A stretch of DNA of 64,000 bases from CAVOAK01 sp963664465 (GCA_963664465.2 CAXXSU010000002.1:248001-312000); one strand, 5' to 3'. Numbered from the stretch's first letter, positions 36,295 to 45,358 are shown. Numbers and translations: made by a program. The notes: generated by a model not told the origin, from the letters alone.

Positions 36295-37497
36295 CTAACC
36301 CGCTTCCCGATATTCGGCAATGTTTTTGACCTCGGCGTCGTCGCCCGCGAGCATCGCGCTCATGCGGCTGGCCGCTGCGTTCCGCGCTACCTCTAACGCC
36401 GTGTCACTTTGTTGGGCATATCGTGACGCCATCATCAATGTTTTGTGTCCGAGCAAATCGCGTAACAAAACAACGGACAGTCCCGCAGCGGCTGCGCTGG
36501 TTGCCACCGTCCGCCGGATGTCGTGCAATCGCGCGCCCGCAACGCCCGCCATGCGGCATACCTTGATGAACTGGTCCCGGATAGAGCGATAACTAACCCG
36601 GTCGAACACGCGAGCGTTAGACCGGGGCAAGTCGGCAATGAGTTTGAGTGCGACGGCTGGCACCATGCGGCGCGCACTTCCAACCTTGGTAGTTGGAAGG
36701 TCAACTTTGCCGGTTTCGAAATTTATCATGCTCCATTCGAGGCCAAGAATTTCGCCCACTCGCCATCCTGTCAAAATGAGGAAGGATAACGCGGCCTTGT
36801 GCGAAGCGCAGGGAAGTCCGTCGATAGCGGCGCCCATCGCCGCAAGCTCGGACGGCGCGAAGGTACGGCGGCGCGCTTCCTCGCGCGTCTTTGCTATCCT
36901 TCGCGCAGGATTGGTTTGTGGCGTCCGCCATTCCCACCGCTCGAAAGAGTTAAACAATCTCGACGCCAGCGCCCCGACGCGGTTGCGCTGGACGCTACCG
37001 CCAACCCTCGCGAGCATCTGTTCCACGTCACGCCGCCGAACGTCCGCGATCTTGAGCGCGCCGAGTGCTGGCCGAATGTACCGCTCGGCTTGTGCACGGT
37101 AAGTCGCCAGCGTGTCCGGCACCATCAGCTTGTCGGCAACTCGGCGCGGACCATCTTCGCGGAAGAAACGATCAAGCCCGTCGCCCACAGTTGGCGCCGC
37201 CATGGCATCTTGACGGCGCTGTAGTGGATCGGCGCCTTCATTGCGGATTGCTAGTAGCTGTTCCCCTGCAATCTCGCGAGCGCGCTTCAACGTGATCGCG
37301 CTGCATTGCGCCACGGTGGATCGGCGCGAGCGGGCCGAGACGCGGTATTGAAGGACGTAGCTTTTTGATCCCGCCGGAGTGATCCGCACGCCCAACCCTC
37401 TGACGGCGTGATCCCAATAAATGCGGGTGTTGGATTGTGGTGCGGCATCTCGTATAAACGCCTCGGTGAGTCGGTTCGATCTTGTCTTTGATGGCAT
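36295..37497 (-). CDS. int: Tyrosine integrase of a tRNA-targeting element
   Basis: 400 aa from ATG 37497, chosen because AAGGGG lies 6 bases upstream; an earlier in-frame start at 37551 is less likely. It has an N-terminal DUF4102-type arm-binding domain (RIYWDHAVRGLGVRITPAGS), a SAM-like core-binding domain, and a catalytic domain with Arg in LILTGWRVGEILGLEW, His-Arg in RLHDIRRTVATSA, LLGHKTLMMASRYAQ (His and the nucleophile Tyr). It lies 170 bases from the tRNA-derived attachment site and reads away from it. Confidence 0.92.
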   Translation of the reverse strand: MPSKTRSNRLTEAFIRDAAPQSNTRIYWDHAVRGLGVRITPAGSKSYVLQYRVSARSRRSTVAQCSAITLKRAREIAGEQLLAIRNEGADPLQRRQDAMAAPTVGDGLDRFFREDGPRRVADKLMVPDTLATYRAQAERYIRPALGALKIADVRRRDVEQMLARVGGSVQRNRVGALASRLFNSFERWEWRTPQTNPARRIAKTREEARRRTFAPSELAAMGAAIDGLPCASHKAALSFLILTGWRVGEILGLEWSMINFETGKVDLPTTKVGSARRMVPAVALKLIADLPRSNARVFDRVSYRSIRDQFIKVCRMAGVAGARLHDIRRTVATSAAAAGLSVVLLRDLLGHKTLMMASRYAQQSDTALEVARNAAASRMSAMLAGDDAEVKNIAEYREAG

Positions 37498-37670
37498 GGC
37501 GCGCCCCTTTCGTGTAAGCGCTATGTCAACATTTCGACTAAACATGGGCAAACACGGGCAAATGTCAATAACCCTGTGTCAACGTTCTAAGGCCGCGCTC
37601 TCCCTACGTTTCGGAGGGGATCAAGGGATTTATTGAGGGATTTCAAGGGACTGAGATGTCCCCAAAAAAT

Positions 37671-37728
37671 GGACTTAAAATCCCTTTCCCTATTGGGAGT
37701 CCGGGTTCGAGTCCCGGGGCGGGCACCA
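37671..37728 (+). other. tRNA-Leu(UAA) 3' half, probable att site
   Basis: Contains an anticodon arm GGACTTAAAATCC (anticodon TAA), a long class-II variable arm (TTTCCCTATTGGGAG), the T arm CCGGGTTCGAGTCCCGG and acceptor strand GGCGGGCA with encoded CCA (37726-37728). No 5' half is present upstream, so it is not a working tRNA gene. This is the duplicated 3' segment left when an element integrates into a tRNA gene; it marks one end of the element carrying the adjacent integrase. Confidence 0.82.
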
Positions 37729-37815
37729 TTGAACGGAGAATTGTGGAACCGAGGATGACTAGATGAGGATGTTTGTACGCCTCGCCACAGTGAAACCAAC
37801 ACGGGAGGCTAGGCG

Positions 37816-38310
37816 ATGACACGCGAAGAGGAACGCGCCATCGAATGGGACTGCCAGAAACTATGGCGCCGATACTACTATCATGTGGACCATCGGGAAT
37901 TCGAGCAGGCGGCGGCGCTGTTCACCGAAGATATTGACTGGACCAACTCGATGGGCATCGTTCTTTCGGGCCGCGACGAACTTCTCAAGGGTCTGTATGG
38001 CGCCCTCGGCGACGGCACGATTCGCCATGTGCTGACGAATATGGTCATCAACGTTGTCGACGAAGACCACGCGACCGCCCGGGCCTATAACAGCATCTGC
38101 TACACAAAGGGCGTCAAATACGAGGAGCATGACGGTCCGATCCCCTTCGAGGGACCACACCGGCTCGGCGACAACTACGCCGAGTTCCTGCGGACCGACG
38201 AAGGCTGGCGGATTTCCAAGCGGCGCTCGAACATCATCTTCCGCCGCAACCCGGAAGAGCGTGTAGGATTGGAGATCTGGGGTGATGAAGCCGGGAAGAT
38301 GGAAAAATAG
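37816..38310 (+). CDS. SnoaL/NTF2-like protein
   Basis: A 164-aa protein beginning RAIEWDCQKLWRRYYYHVDH and EFEQAAALFTEDIDWTNSMG, the alpha+beta cone of the SnoaL_4 / ring-hydroxylating dehydratase-like group. A C-terminal FLRTDEGWRISKRRSNIIFR is typical. GGAGG is placed ahead of ATG 37816. The substrate is unknown; such proteins often act as small-molecule isomerases, dehydratases or dioxygenase beta-like subunits. Confidence 0.7.
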   Translation: MTREEERAIEWDCQKLWRRYYYHVDHREFEQAAALFTEDIDWTNSMGIVLSGRDELLKGLYGALGDGTIRHVLTNMVINVVDEDHATARAYNSICYTKGVKYEEHDGPIPFEGPHRLGDNYAEFLRTDEGWRISKRRSNIIFRRNPEERVGLEIWGDEAGKMEK

Positions 38311-38394
38311 GCGTCATACGGCAATGCGGCTTGACCAAAGACACCGTCATAAGGCCGATCGCGAAGGCGATTGCCACTCCATGAGCGCGTCCCC

Positions 38395-38919
38395 ATGAAT
38401 GACGTCGAATTAAACCAGATCGGTCAGATCTGGGCGCAGATCATCGAGGTCGTCGGCCAGGCGCTGCCGGGCATTGCCGCCGGGCTTGTCGTCATCTTCG
38501 TGTTTCTGCTGCTGACGCGCGTGACGCGGCGGGTTTTTCGCCATATGGCCGAACGCGTTGAGGCGGATCGCAAGCCACTGGTCCGGCTCGCCGACCAGAC
38601 CGTCCGCTACGCCCTGATCATCGTCGGCCTGATCACCGGTCTCGGCACCATGGGTATCGATGTCTCGGCGCTGATCGTCGGTCTTGGGTTGACCGGTTTC
38701 GCACTCGGATTTGCCTTGCGCGATGCACTCTCCAACGTGTTGGCCGGCACGCTCATCATCCTCTACCGGCCATTCAAGCCGGGTGATAAGATCACTGTCG
38801 CCGGCAATTCCGGCACCGTCTCCAGCATCAACTTTCGCTACTCGATCTTCGAGGCCGACGGCAAGACGATCCTCGTCCCAAACAGCACCATGTTCAGCAA
38901 TACGGTAACCGTGCAGTAA
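38395..38919 (+). CDS. Small MscS-type mechanosensitive channel
   Basis: 174 aa. A membrane helix ALPGIAAGLVVIFVFLLLTR, a second ALIIVGLITGLGTMGI, and the pore helix LIVGLGLTGFALGFALRDAL with the Gly/Ala packing pattern of MscS TM3. The beta domain follows (NVLAGTLIILYRPFKPGDKI; TVLVPNSTM-like end). It is short, with no large cytoplasmic C-terminal domain. It probably releases osmolytes on hypo-osmotic shock. Confidence 0.85.
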   Translation: MNDVELNQIGQIWAQIIEVVGQALPGIAAGLVVIFVFLLLTRVTRRVFRHMAERVEADRKPLVRLADQTVRYALIIVGLITGLGTMGIDVSALIVGLGLTGFALGFALRDALSNVLAGTLIILYRPFKPGDKITVAGNSGTVSSINFRYSIFEADGKTILVPNSTMFSNTVTVQ

Positions 38920-38937
38920 GAGTCGCGAAGGTGTTGC

Positions 38938-39969
38938 TCAACCGATCAGCAAGGCCGCGCGACCCGTAATGAGGCCCTTCTCGAGCCGTTCGTGAAGCGC
39001 CTCAGCCTCTTCAAGCGGCCGAGTTTCGGTCACGATGGGCCTGATTTCGCCGCGGGCGACGAGGTCCAGGGACTCGATGACGTCCTGTTTTGTCGCATAA
39101 CGGCTGCCCAAAAACTCGAGCTCCTTGGAGAGCATCGCCATCGACGAAGCGCGGAAGTCCTGTCCCGTGCCGCCAAGAGTGACCAGTCGGCCGCCGCGGC
39201 CGAGCGCAGACGCGGCCGCTTCGAGCGTTGCCGTTGACGATACAAAATCGATGGCGACATCGATTCCCTTGCCGTCGGTTAACTCCAGCAGAGCTTCGGC
39301 AACGTCACCGCGAGATGCGTCAACGACGTCGGCGGCGCCGGCATCACGGCATGCCTGCAGCTTGTCGGCCGCCGTGTCGACGGCAATCACCTGCGCATGC
39401 GCCCAGCAAGCCACCATCACCATGTGGAGCCCGAGGCCACCGCCGGCGCCAACCACTGCGACGGTATCGTTGGGCGTGATCCGTGCCCGCCGCAGCAACT
39501 TGACCGGCGTGGCGATCGCGTCCGTGACGACGCCGATCTCCGCCGGATTGGCCGTATGGTCCAGACCCTCGGGGAGCTTGATGAAGTTACGCGCCGAAAG
39601 CTTGATATATTCGGCGTAACCGCCGTCGACATGGCGGCCGACGTAGCCGCCCCAGTTTTCGCAAAGGTTTTCCCGGTCGGTCCGGCACCATTTGCAATAT
39701 CCGCAGGTCAGGTAGAAATAAACGGTTACGGGGTCGCCAGCAGAAAGGCCGGTCACGCCTGCGCCCGTCGCGACGATCTCGCCCGCGACCTCGTGGCCGA
39801 TAACGCGCGGGTATTCGACGGGCACGCGTCCAGCCCTTACGTGATGAATCGTCAACCCGGCGCCGCAGGCCAGGACGCGCGCCACCGCTTCGCCGGGGCC
39901 AGGCGTGGGATCCGGAAGTGTTTCCGAAACGAACGGCGCTCCAGGTTCTCGCAGGACCTGGGCTTTCAT
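38938..39969 (-). CDS. Zinc-dependent alcohol dehydrogenase (MDR family)
   Basis: A 343-aa NAD(P)-dependent medium-chain dehydrogenase. A structural zinc lobe CGYCKWCRTDRENLC (four Cys), catalytic-zinc ligands in VLACGAGLTIHH and RVIGHEVAGEIVATG, and the nucleotide-binding AVVGAGGGLGLHMV motif near residue 170 are all visible. The Asp usual after the first catalytic Cys is not obvious (CGAGLT). Probable substrates are primary or aromatic alcohols. Confidence 0.85.
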   Translation of the reverse strand: MKAQVLREPGAPFVSETLPDPTPGPGEAVARVLACGAGLTIHHVRAGRVPVEYPRVIGHEVAGEIVATGAGVTGLSAGDPVTVYFYLTCGYCKWCRTDRENLCENWGGYVGRHVDGGYAEYIKLSARNFIKLPEGLDHTANPAEIGVVTDAIATPVKLLRRARITPNDTVAVVGAGGGLGLHMVMVACWAHAQVIAVDTAADKLQACRDAGAADVVDASRGDVAEALLELTDGKGIDVAIDFVSSTATLEAAASALGRGGRLVTLGGTGQDFRASSMAMLSKELEFLGSRYATKQDVIESLDLVARGEIRPIVTETRPLEEAEALHERLEKGLITGRAALLIG

Positions 39970-40065
39970 CCGCGAGACCTATACAGCTTTTGAAGGGCTT
40001 ATAAAGAAAGCTTGCCATTGGAGATTTGATTCCCATATGTACCCTACACAGTGAGGAACGTTGTA

Positions 40066-41044
40066 ATGGCACACAAAGCACCCGGAAAAGCTCACAGAGA
40101 AGGGATCACCCTCGTTGAATTGATGGACATGTTTCCCGACGAAGTTACGGCGACAGCATGGTTTGAAAGCGTTTTCTGGGGTGGTCAAAGGCACTGCGGG
40201 CACTGCGGCAGTACGCGCACTTACGAGGGCGATGGCGGCAACGGCATGCCTTACCGGTGCGCCGATTGTCGCGGATATTTCAGCGTCAAGACCGGAACGG
40301 TCATGGCCCACTCCAAGGTTCCGCTTCGAAAGTGGGCCATTGCCATCTATCTGTGTCTCACCAGCTTCAAAAGCGTTTCGAGCATGAAACTTCATCGGGA
40401 TATCGGCGTGTCGCAGCCTACAGCTTGGTTCATGCTCCACCGTATCCGGGAAGCGTGGGCGGGCGAGAACGGCGGACCTTTCGACGGCCCTGTCGAGGTA
40501 GATGAGACTTACTTTGGCGGAAAGCGCAAGAACATGAGCAAGGCCAAGCGCAAAGAGATAGCCGATACTGGACGTGGAACGGCCGGTAAAACAGCCGTGG
40601 TTGGAATGAAAGACCGCGACAGCAATAAGGTAACAGCCCTGGTTGTTACCGATACGGATGCCACGACTTTGCAGGGGGTTTGTCACGGAACACGCCGCGC
40701 CCGATGCCAAGGTCTATACAGACGATGCGGCGGCCTATAAGGGCATGTCCTTTGAGCACGAGAGCGTCCGTCACAGTGTCGGTGAGTACGTTGACGGCAT
40801 GGCGCATACCAACGGGATCGAGAGTTTCTGGAGCATGCTCAAGCGCGCCCACAAAGGAACCTTCCACAAGATCAGCCCCAAGCATCTTGACCGCTACGTC
40901 CAGGAGTTTTCTGGTAAGCACAACATCCGCGATTCAGGGACGCTTGTGCAAATGCGGGATACTGTCGCCCGCCTCGTCGGCCGGAACCTCCTCTACCGCG
41001 ACCTCGTCGCCGACAACGGCCTCGCCAGCGGGGCGCGGTCGTAG
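40066..41044 (+). pseudogene. IS1595 (ISXO2-like) transposase, frameshifted
   Basis: The N-terminal zinc ribbon CGHCGSTRTYEGDGG ... YRCADCRGYFSVKTG and the ISXO2-like DDE domain VEVDETYFGGKRKN are in the first frame. At 40674-40678 a run of five G replaces an expected four: one G fewer restores TLQGFVTEHAAPDAKVYTDD and the rest (THTNGIESFWSMLKRAHKG-like block). IS1595 enzymes normally come from one frame, so this copy is probably inactive. ATG 40066 follows GAGGAACGTTGTA. Confidence 0.8.
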
Positions 41045-41143
41045 CGGCTCTACACGGCGGAACAGGGCGCGCGCCAGCTTCTCCGGGGTAGCTCCTACAA
41101 GATCGCGCTTGGGGTCCAGTACAGGCACGCCTCTGGTCATCAT

Positions 41144-41701
41144 CTACCCCTTCTTCGGCCATATTAGAAAGAAATCGCGGCTGCGGATGCGGAGATCACT
41201 AAACTCTTTGTGTTCCTCAACAAGAGAGAGTCGTATTCCCAATGGTGAAGATGGATTGCGCGGAACCGCCACCACAGTGGGCTTAAGTCGTTTGCATTGT
41301 CGCCTTCCAATACGTGCTGGCGTATTGGCTTCACCTTCGGTCCCTATGGCAAGCAGTCTCCCGCTACACATTTGCCTGTGCATCAAGTCTAGGAAATGCC
41401 GGTCAGCATCACCGGAATTATTGAAGGAGTGAGGGACAGTCCGAACAAGATGGTCTACAGCGTCCCGTATCGGCATATCAAAATAGCGGACGCGCTTTTG
41501 TACTTCGTCCCTATAGACCAGGAACGCCAGCCAAAGCAGGCACACCACCGACAACCCATACGTCAGGATCGCCGGATTCATCACAGGCTCCACCAAGCGC
41601 TTTGGATCAATAAACTCCAGAACGCCAGAGTGCTGAACGATCTGGCCGAGTAGCACACCCACGACCGGCGGGATGTATTTCCACATCCCCTCATCGTGCA
41701 C
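41144..41701 (-). CDS. Membrane passenger protein of the IS1595 element
   Basis: A 185-aa protein inside the IS inverted repeats, convergent to the transposase. Two hydrophobic segments (WKYIPPVVGVLLGQIVQ; LTYGLSVVCLLWLAFLVY) precede a soluble C-terminal part (RYFDMPIRDAVDHLVRTVPH). It is not needed for transposition by known IS1595 biology, so it is cargo. Function unknown. Confidence 0.6.
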   Translation of the reverse strand: MHDEGMWKYIPPVVGVLLGQIVQHSGVLEFIDPKRLVEPVMNPAILTYGLSVVCLLWLAFLVYRDEVQKRVRYFDMPIRDAVDHLVRTVPHSFNNSGDADRHFLDLMHRQMCSGRLLAIGTEGEANTPARIGRRQCKRLKPTVVAVPRNPSSPLGIRLSLVEEHKEFSDLRIRSRDFFLIWPKKG

Positions 41702-41738
41702 ACGGCGCGCGTGAGTGGCAAGCTTTCTTTATAAGCCC

Positions 41739-42094
41739 CTTTCGAAACGGCCTCTAACCGGCAGGTCGATCAGATTGCCGCTGCACTTCACGCGGCCAGT
41801 CGACCGTTCTTGAAGCTTGGAAACGCAAAGGCTGATGATCGGGCAGTTCCAGGGGTGCGTGTCACAACCATGCATCGGGCCAAGGGGCTTGAGTTCCATG
41901 CCGTTGCCATCGCGTTTCTATCGGAGGATGCTTTCCCGCCGAAACCCGCCCTGGCGTCCTCTGTTGATGCCGCGTATAGGCGAGAAATCATTGAGCGAGA
42001 GAAGGTGCTGCTCCATGTTGCCGCAACCCGGGCAAAGAAGATCCTGCGGATATCTTGGACCGGAACACCCTCCGATATCTTACCATTAGAGTAA
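41739..42094 (+). pseudogene. C-terminal fragment of a UvrD-like helicase
   Basis: The open frame from the IS border reads NRQVDQIAAALHAASRPF, then helicase motif V PGVRVTTMHRAKGLEFHAVA and motif VI REKVLLHVAATRAKKILRIS. Only about 110 residues of a protein normally over 500 remain. The N-terminal part is not on the other side of the IS. The intact parent could be a repair helicase or a defence-associated one; the fragment cannot tell. Confidence 0.7.
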
Positions 42095-42234
42095 CGAGTT
42101 TTCCTCCGCCTGAGGTCGCGACGCGTGTATTTGGAGCGTAAATTGCCAGAGATCGTATTCAGAACAGTTGAGGAACATAAGGCACTGACCATGGTCCGGC
42201 CCTGAGCCAGAGACGCTTCCGCCTCACGCTGAAG

Positions 42235-43338
42235 CTTGCCTATTCGGTTAACGCCCATGACCGCTACATGTAGGGTGCCGCCACTCTCCCGAGTAAAGCT
42301 CGGCATAGGTTGGAGCAGAGGTGTCGCCCGTGATGCCGAGCAATGAGCGGAAGGCGTTGAACGGGTAGAACCGCCTGTTGAAGCGGAAGGTGAACTCGTT
42401 GAGGTAGGCTTGTAGGTGCTGGTGGCTAACGCCGTGGTGGATACCGATCAGCCACGTCTTCAGGTTGGCGAAAACCAGATGGATGATCGGCAGGTATTGC
42501 TCGGCAACCTCTGGATCACCACACTCGGCAACAGCGAAGTGCTCATAGCCGCGCTTACCGAGGCCAGCATAGCCGCTCCAATCGTCAGTAACGATCAGCG
42601 ATCCCGGCGCGACGGTGCTCTCGACGAACCCACAGAGCGACTCGGCGCTACGGTCGAGCACGACGGCGAGCCGAACGCGTCGGGCATAGCGTCCGTCTTT
42701 CCGGTTGTCGAGCTTGGTGCCCGGCTTTCGATGACGCACCTCGATGGCACAGGAGACGAGAACCTTGTGGTGAACCCCACGGCCTTCCCCACGCGTTCGC
42801 CCGCCAACCCAGGTTTCGTCCACCTCAACATGGTTCTTGGGCTGTCCACCGATCCTGTCTTGGTTGGGCCGCACCATGCCCGAGCGGAGCTTGTGGAGAA
42901 TTTGAAAGGCCGTCTCGTAGCGCGAAAGACCAAGTTGCCGCTGAAACTGCACGGCGGACATGCCGGGCGTCTGACTGGCGACCAGATAAGCGGCCCAGAA
43001 CCAGACGTTCAGCGGAGTGTGGCTACGCTCCATCACTGTTCCCACCGTCAGCCCGGTGTTCTGGCGGCACTGGCGGCAGCGCAGGACGCCAGGGCGGTTT
43101 TCAAAGTGGAACGGCTCTCCCGCCGTGCCGCAGTGCGGGCAGGCAAAGCCGTCTCCCCAGCGGGCTTTCTCCAGGTAGGCGGCGCAGGCCGCATCATCGG
43201 GGAAAAGTCGCTGGAACTCGGGTCGCGAATGCGGGAATGGGAGATCGGCGCGGTCGAGAACATCCATGGCGCGCTCCCCTATATCCGGTTTGCGCCCATT
43301 CTAGCCCTAGTGGGTGTGGGTGTAAACCGATAGGCAAG
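42235..43338 (-). mobile_element. IS1595-family element of a second subgroup
   Basis: 1104 bp. Ends CTTGCCTATTCGGTTAACG (42235) and, complemented, CTTGCCTATCGGTTTACACC (43338). Exact 8-bp duplication CGCTGAAG at 42227-42234 and 43339-43346. The surrounding DNA (42095-42234 and 43347-43446) has a possible frame across the insertion (RRFRLTLKLLEFAETEGWSG) that I cannot identify. Confidence 0.85.
42248..43267 (-). CDS. IS1595-family transposase
   Basis: 339 aa. Zinc ribbon FACPHCGTAGEPFHFENRPG ... LRCRQCRQNTGL, then DDE: KNHVEVDETWVGGRTRGEG, LIVTDDWSGYAGLGKRG and YLNEFTFRFNRRFYPFNAF. The frame is intact. Confidence 0.88.
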   Translation of the reverse strand: MDVLDRADLPFPHSRPEFQRLFPDDAACAAYLEKARWGDGFACPHCGTAGEPFHFENRPGVLRCRQCRQNTGLTVGTVMERSHTPLNVWFWAAYLVASQTPGMSAVQFQRQLGLSRYETAFQILHKLRSGMVRPNQDRIGGQPKNHVEVDETWVGGRTRGEGRGVHHKVLVSCAIEVRHRKPGTKLDNRKDGRYARRVRLAVVLDRSAESLCGFVESTVAPGSLIVTDDWSGYAGLGKRGYEHFAVAECGDPEVAEQYLPIIHLVFANLKTWLIGIHHGVSHQHLQAYLNEFTFRFNRRFYPFNAFRSLLGITGDTSAPTYAELYSGEWRHPTCSGHGR

Positions 43339-43526
43339 CGCTGAAGCTCTTAGAATTTGCAGAGACGGAGGGGTGGTCGGGCGTATTGCGGTTCGCAATA
43401 AGTTTCAATATCGGTTTGTGTTATTTTCGGCCTACATCTTCCGCACAAAAAAAAGGGGCTTACATACTTGACTGAAACATGATCGTTCCCATATGTCTAT
43501 ATGGAACATTAAAACGGGGGTTGGTT

Positions 43527-44498
43527 ATGGGACAAAAAGGGCCAGGGAAAGCGCATCGCGAAGGCATCAGCCTGATAGAGTTGACGGAGATGTTCCCTGA
43601 CGAAGCAGCGGCGACCGCTTGGTTCGAGAACCTGATCTGGCCGAATGGGCGGCACTGCCCTCGCTGCGGGAGTTGCGAGACCAGCGTGGCATCGGCGACA
43701 TCTGGTCTGCCCTTCTACTGTCCGTCCTGTAAGCGGGCCTTCTCGGTGCGGATCGGAACGGCGCTTGAGCGCTCCAAGGTTCCGCTTCGCAAGTGGCTGT
43801 TTGCGATCTACTTGGAGATGACCAGCCTCAAGGGCGTGTCGTCGATGAAGTTGCACCGCGATCTCAAGGTCACTCAGAAGACGGCATGGTTCATGCTGCA
43901 TCGTATCCGTGAAGTATGGAACACGGAACGTGGAGGGCTGTTCGCTGGTCCAGTCGAAGTTGACGAGACCTATTTCGGCGGCCGCGAGGGCAACAAGCAC
44001 GCCAATAAGGAACAACGGTTAGGGCGCGGTGGTGTCGGAAAGTCCGTAATTGCTGGTGCGAAGGACCGGGCCACGAACGAAGTGCGGGCGGAGGTTGTCC
44101 AAGCGACTGACGCGAAGACATTACAGGGTTTTGTGGCCGATCATGCCGCGCCGGACGCGATTGTCTACACCGATGAAGCCGCAGCCTACAAGGGGATGCC
44201 CTTCAAGCATGAGAGCGTCCGCCACAGCGCCGGCGAGTATGTCAAGGAGATGGCCCATACCAACGGCATGGAGTCCTTCTGGGCCACTTTGAAACGGGCG
44301 CACAAAGGCGTCTACCACAAGATCAGCGCGAAGCACCTGGACCGCTACGTGCAGCAGTTCGCGGGCAAGCACAACGCCCGCGAAGCCGACACAATCAGAC
44401 AGATGCAGAATGTCGTTGCCGGGATGGTGGGGAAAAGGCTGATGTACCGCGATCTGATCGTGGACAGCGGGCTTCCATCTGGAGCACCTAGCGATTAG
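43527..44498 (+). CDS. IS1595 (ISXO2-like) transposase
   Basis: 323 aa from ATG 43527. Zinc ribbon CPRCGSCETSVASATSGLPF YCPSC (here split), then GPVEVDETYFGGREGNKHAN, HAAPDAIVYTDEAAAYKGMP and AHTNGMESFWATLKRAHKGV. It is related to, but clearly diverged from, the frameshifted copy at 40066-41044. The frame is complete. Confidence 0.88.
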   Translation: MGQKGPGKAHREGISLIELTEMFPDEAAATAWFENLIWPNGRHCPRCGSCETSVASATSGLPFYCPSCKRAFSVRIGTALERSKVPLRKWLFAIYLEMTSLKGVSSMKLHRDLKVTQKTAWFMLHRIREVWNTERGGLFAGPVEVDETYFGGREGNKHANKEQRLGRGGVGKSVIAGAKDRATNEVRAEVVQATDAKTLQGFVADHAAPDAIVYTDEAAAYKGMPFKHESVRHSAGEYVKEMAHTNGMESFWATLKRAHKGVYHKISAKHLDRYVQQFAGKHNAREADTIRQMQNVVAGMVGKRLMYRDLIVDSGLPSGAPSD

Positions 44499-44570
44499 GA
44501 TTTGGAAGTCGGTGGCCTGAATGGCCACCTTCACATTCAGCAGAACGACGTAAGTATCTGGGGCTGAGAA

Positions 44571-45153
44571 ATGTCTGAATGGTCCGTCGCAACTCAATTT
44601 TGGGCGATTACCGGGGGCATTGCGGCTGCGCTTATCGCCAGCATCGCGGGCACTTATCGCCATCGGCGTGGTAATCTTCAAGGCCGGCCGATGGACGGGG
44701 GTTATCAATACAAGTCTTGAATCCTTCAAGGGAACAATAACCAAAATCCAGGAGGACATAAAGGATGCGGTGCGTGAAATCAAGGAAGCAGTGACCAAGA
44801 CTCAGGCGGACATCAACAGCTTGCAGCTTGAGCTCACGTCCAAAACGCTAAGCCCTGGCAGCCCACTCGAGCCAAACGAATTGGGCAAAAAAGTTTCTGA
44901 GACCATAGGCGTCCCTTCAATAGTGAAGGGCCTTGCCGCTGGTTTGAGTGAAAAGGCTGAGGGCAAGCATCCATACGATATTCAGGAACTATGCTTCAAT
45001 TTTGTCCGCGATGATTACGATCCAAGCGATGAAGTTGAGAAGAATATCAAGGAATTCGCCTATGAAAACGGTATTAGCCGCGCCGATGTTATGGATGTTC
45101 TGGCGGTTGAATTGCGTGACGAGATTCTTCGGTTGATAGGACACAGAGAATAA
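44571..45153 (+). pseudogene. Passenger membrane protein of the IS1595 element, frameshifted
   Basis: The N-terminus from ATG 44571 (MSEWSVATQFWAITGGIAAA LIASIAG) runs in one frame. The rest (LIAIGVVIFKAGRWTGVINT, a coiled-coil ITKIQEDIKDAVREIKEAVT and a soluble end) runs in the next, from about 44647. Deleting one G from GCGGGCAC (about 44646-44650) fuses them into one transmembrane protein. Without this, translation could only start internally. It is cargo; function unknown. Confidence 0.55.
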
Positions 45154-45155
45154 AC

Positions 45156-45326
45156 ATGATGGATAATAAAGCTGTATCGAAAGACAAGCCCAAGCCCCCT
45201 GCTGTTGAGGTTAAGGTGGTCAACCCCCGCTACGAGGGCGCGACTTTCGAGATGGTGGTCAAGGCGATGTTACAGCGCCCGAAGAAGGATGAGAAGCCAA
45301 AGGACGAGAAGCCGGAAACCGACTAG
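45156..45326 (+). CDS. Small Lys-rich passenger protein of the IS1595 element
   Basis: A 56-aa highly charged protein: KDKPKPPAVEVKVVNPRYEG, ATFEMVVKAMLQRPKK, then Lys/Glu/Asp-rich tail. It starts 3 bases after the preceding passenger stop (an ATG at 45159 is the alternative). The PRYxGATxEMVxxALL core is a motif I have seen in short alphaproteobacterial hypothetical proteins. Role unknown. Confidence 0.5.
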   Translation: MMDNKAVSKDKPKPPAVEVKVVNPRYEGATFEMVVKAMLQRPKKDEKPKDEKPETD

Positions 45327-45358
45327 CGTTCAGCTAAGTATGTAAGTCCCCTTTTTTT

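Larger units (their letters stand above)
39996..41738 (+). mobile_element. IS1595-family element with a passenger gene
   Basis: 1743 bp with near-perfect inverted repeats GGGCTTATAAAGAAAGCTTG (39996 and, complemented, 41738). Flanking octamers CTTTTGAA (39988-39995) and CTTTCGAA (41739-41746) differ by one base: an aged 8-bp target duplication. It contains a frameshifted transposase and a convergent membrane-protein gene. Confidence 0.85.
43447..45358 (+). mobile_element. IS1595-family (ISXO2-like) element with two passenger genes
   Basis: Inverted ends AAAAAAAGGGGCTTACATAC on the left and, complemented, AAAAAAAGGGGACTTACATA on the right, at 43447/43448 and 45358. About 1.9 kb. I see no clear target duplication, and the left and right borders carry unrelated gene fragments, so one border may have been altered later. 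Confidence 0.75.

Noticed and set aside
37671..37728. A complete tRNA-Leu gene
   Set aside because: No acceptor 5' strand, D arm or GCCCGCC start lies upstream; only the 3' half is present.
41739..42094. Possible Gabija GajB helicase remnant
   Set aside because: Motifs V/VI are shared by all UvrD-type helicases and no GajA-like nuclease is nearby, so the specific name is not justified.
43447..45358. A target duplication for the IS1595 element with two passengers
   Set aside because: The A8 and T7 runs at its borders are inverted, hence part of the terminal repeats; the bases beyond do not match.
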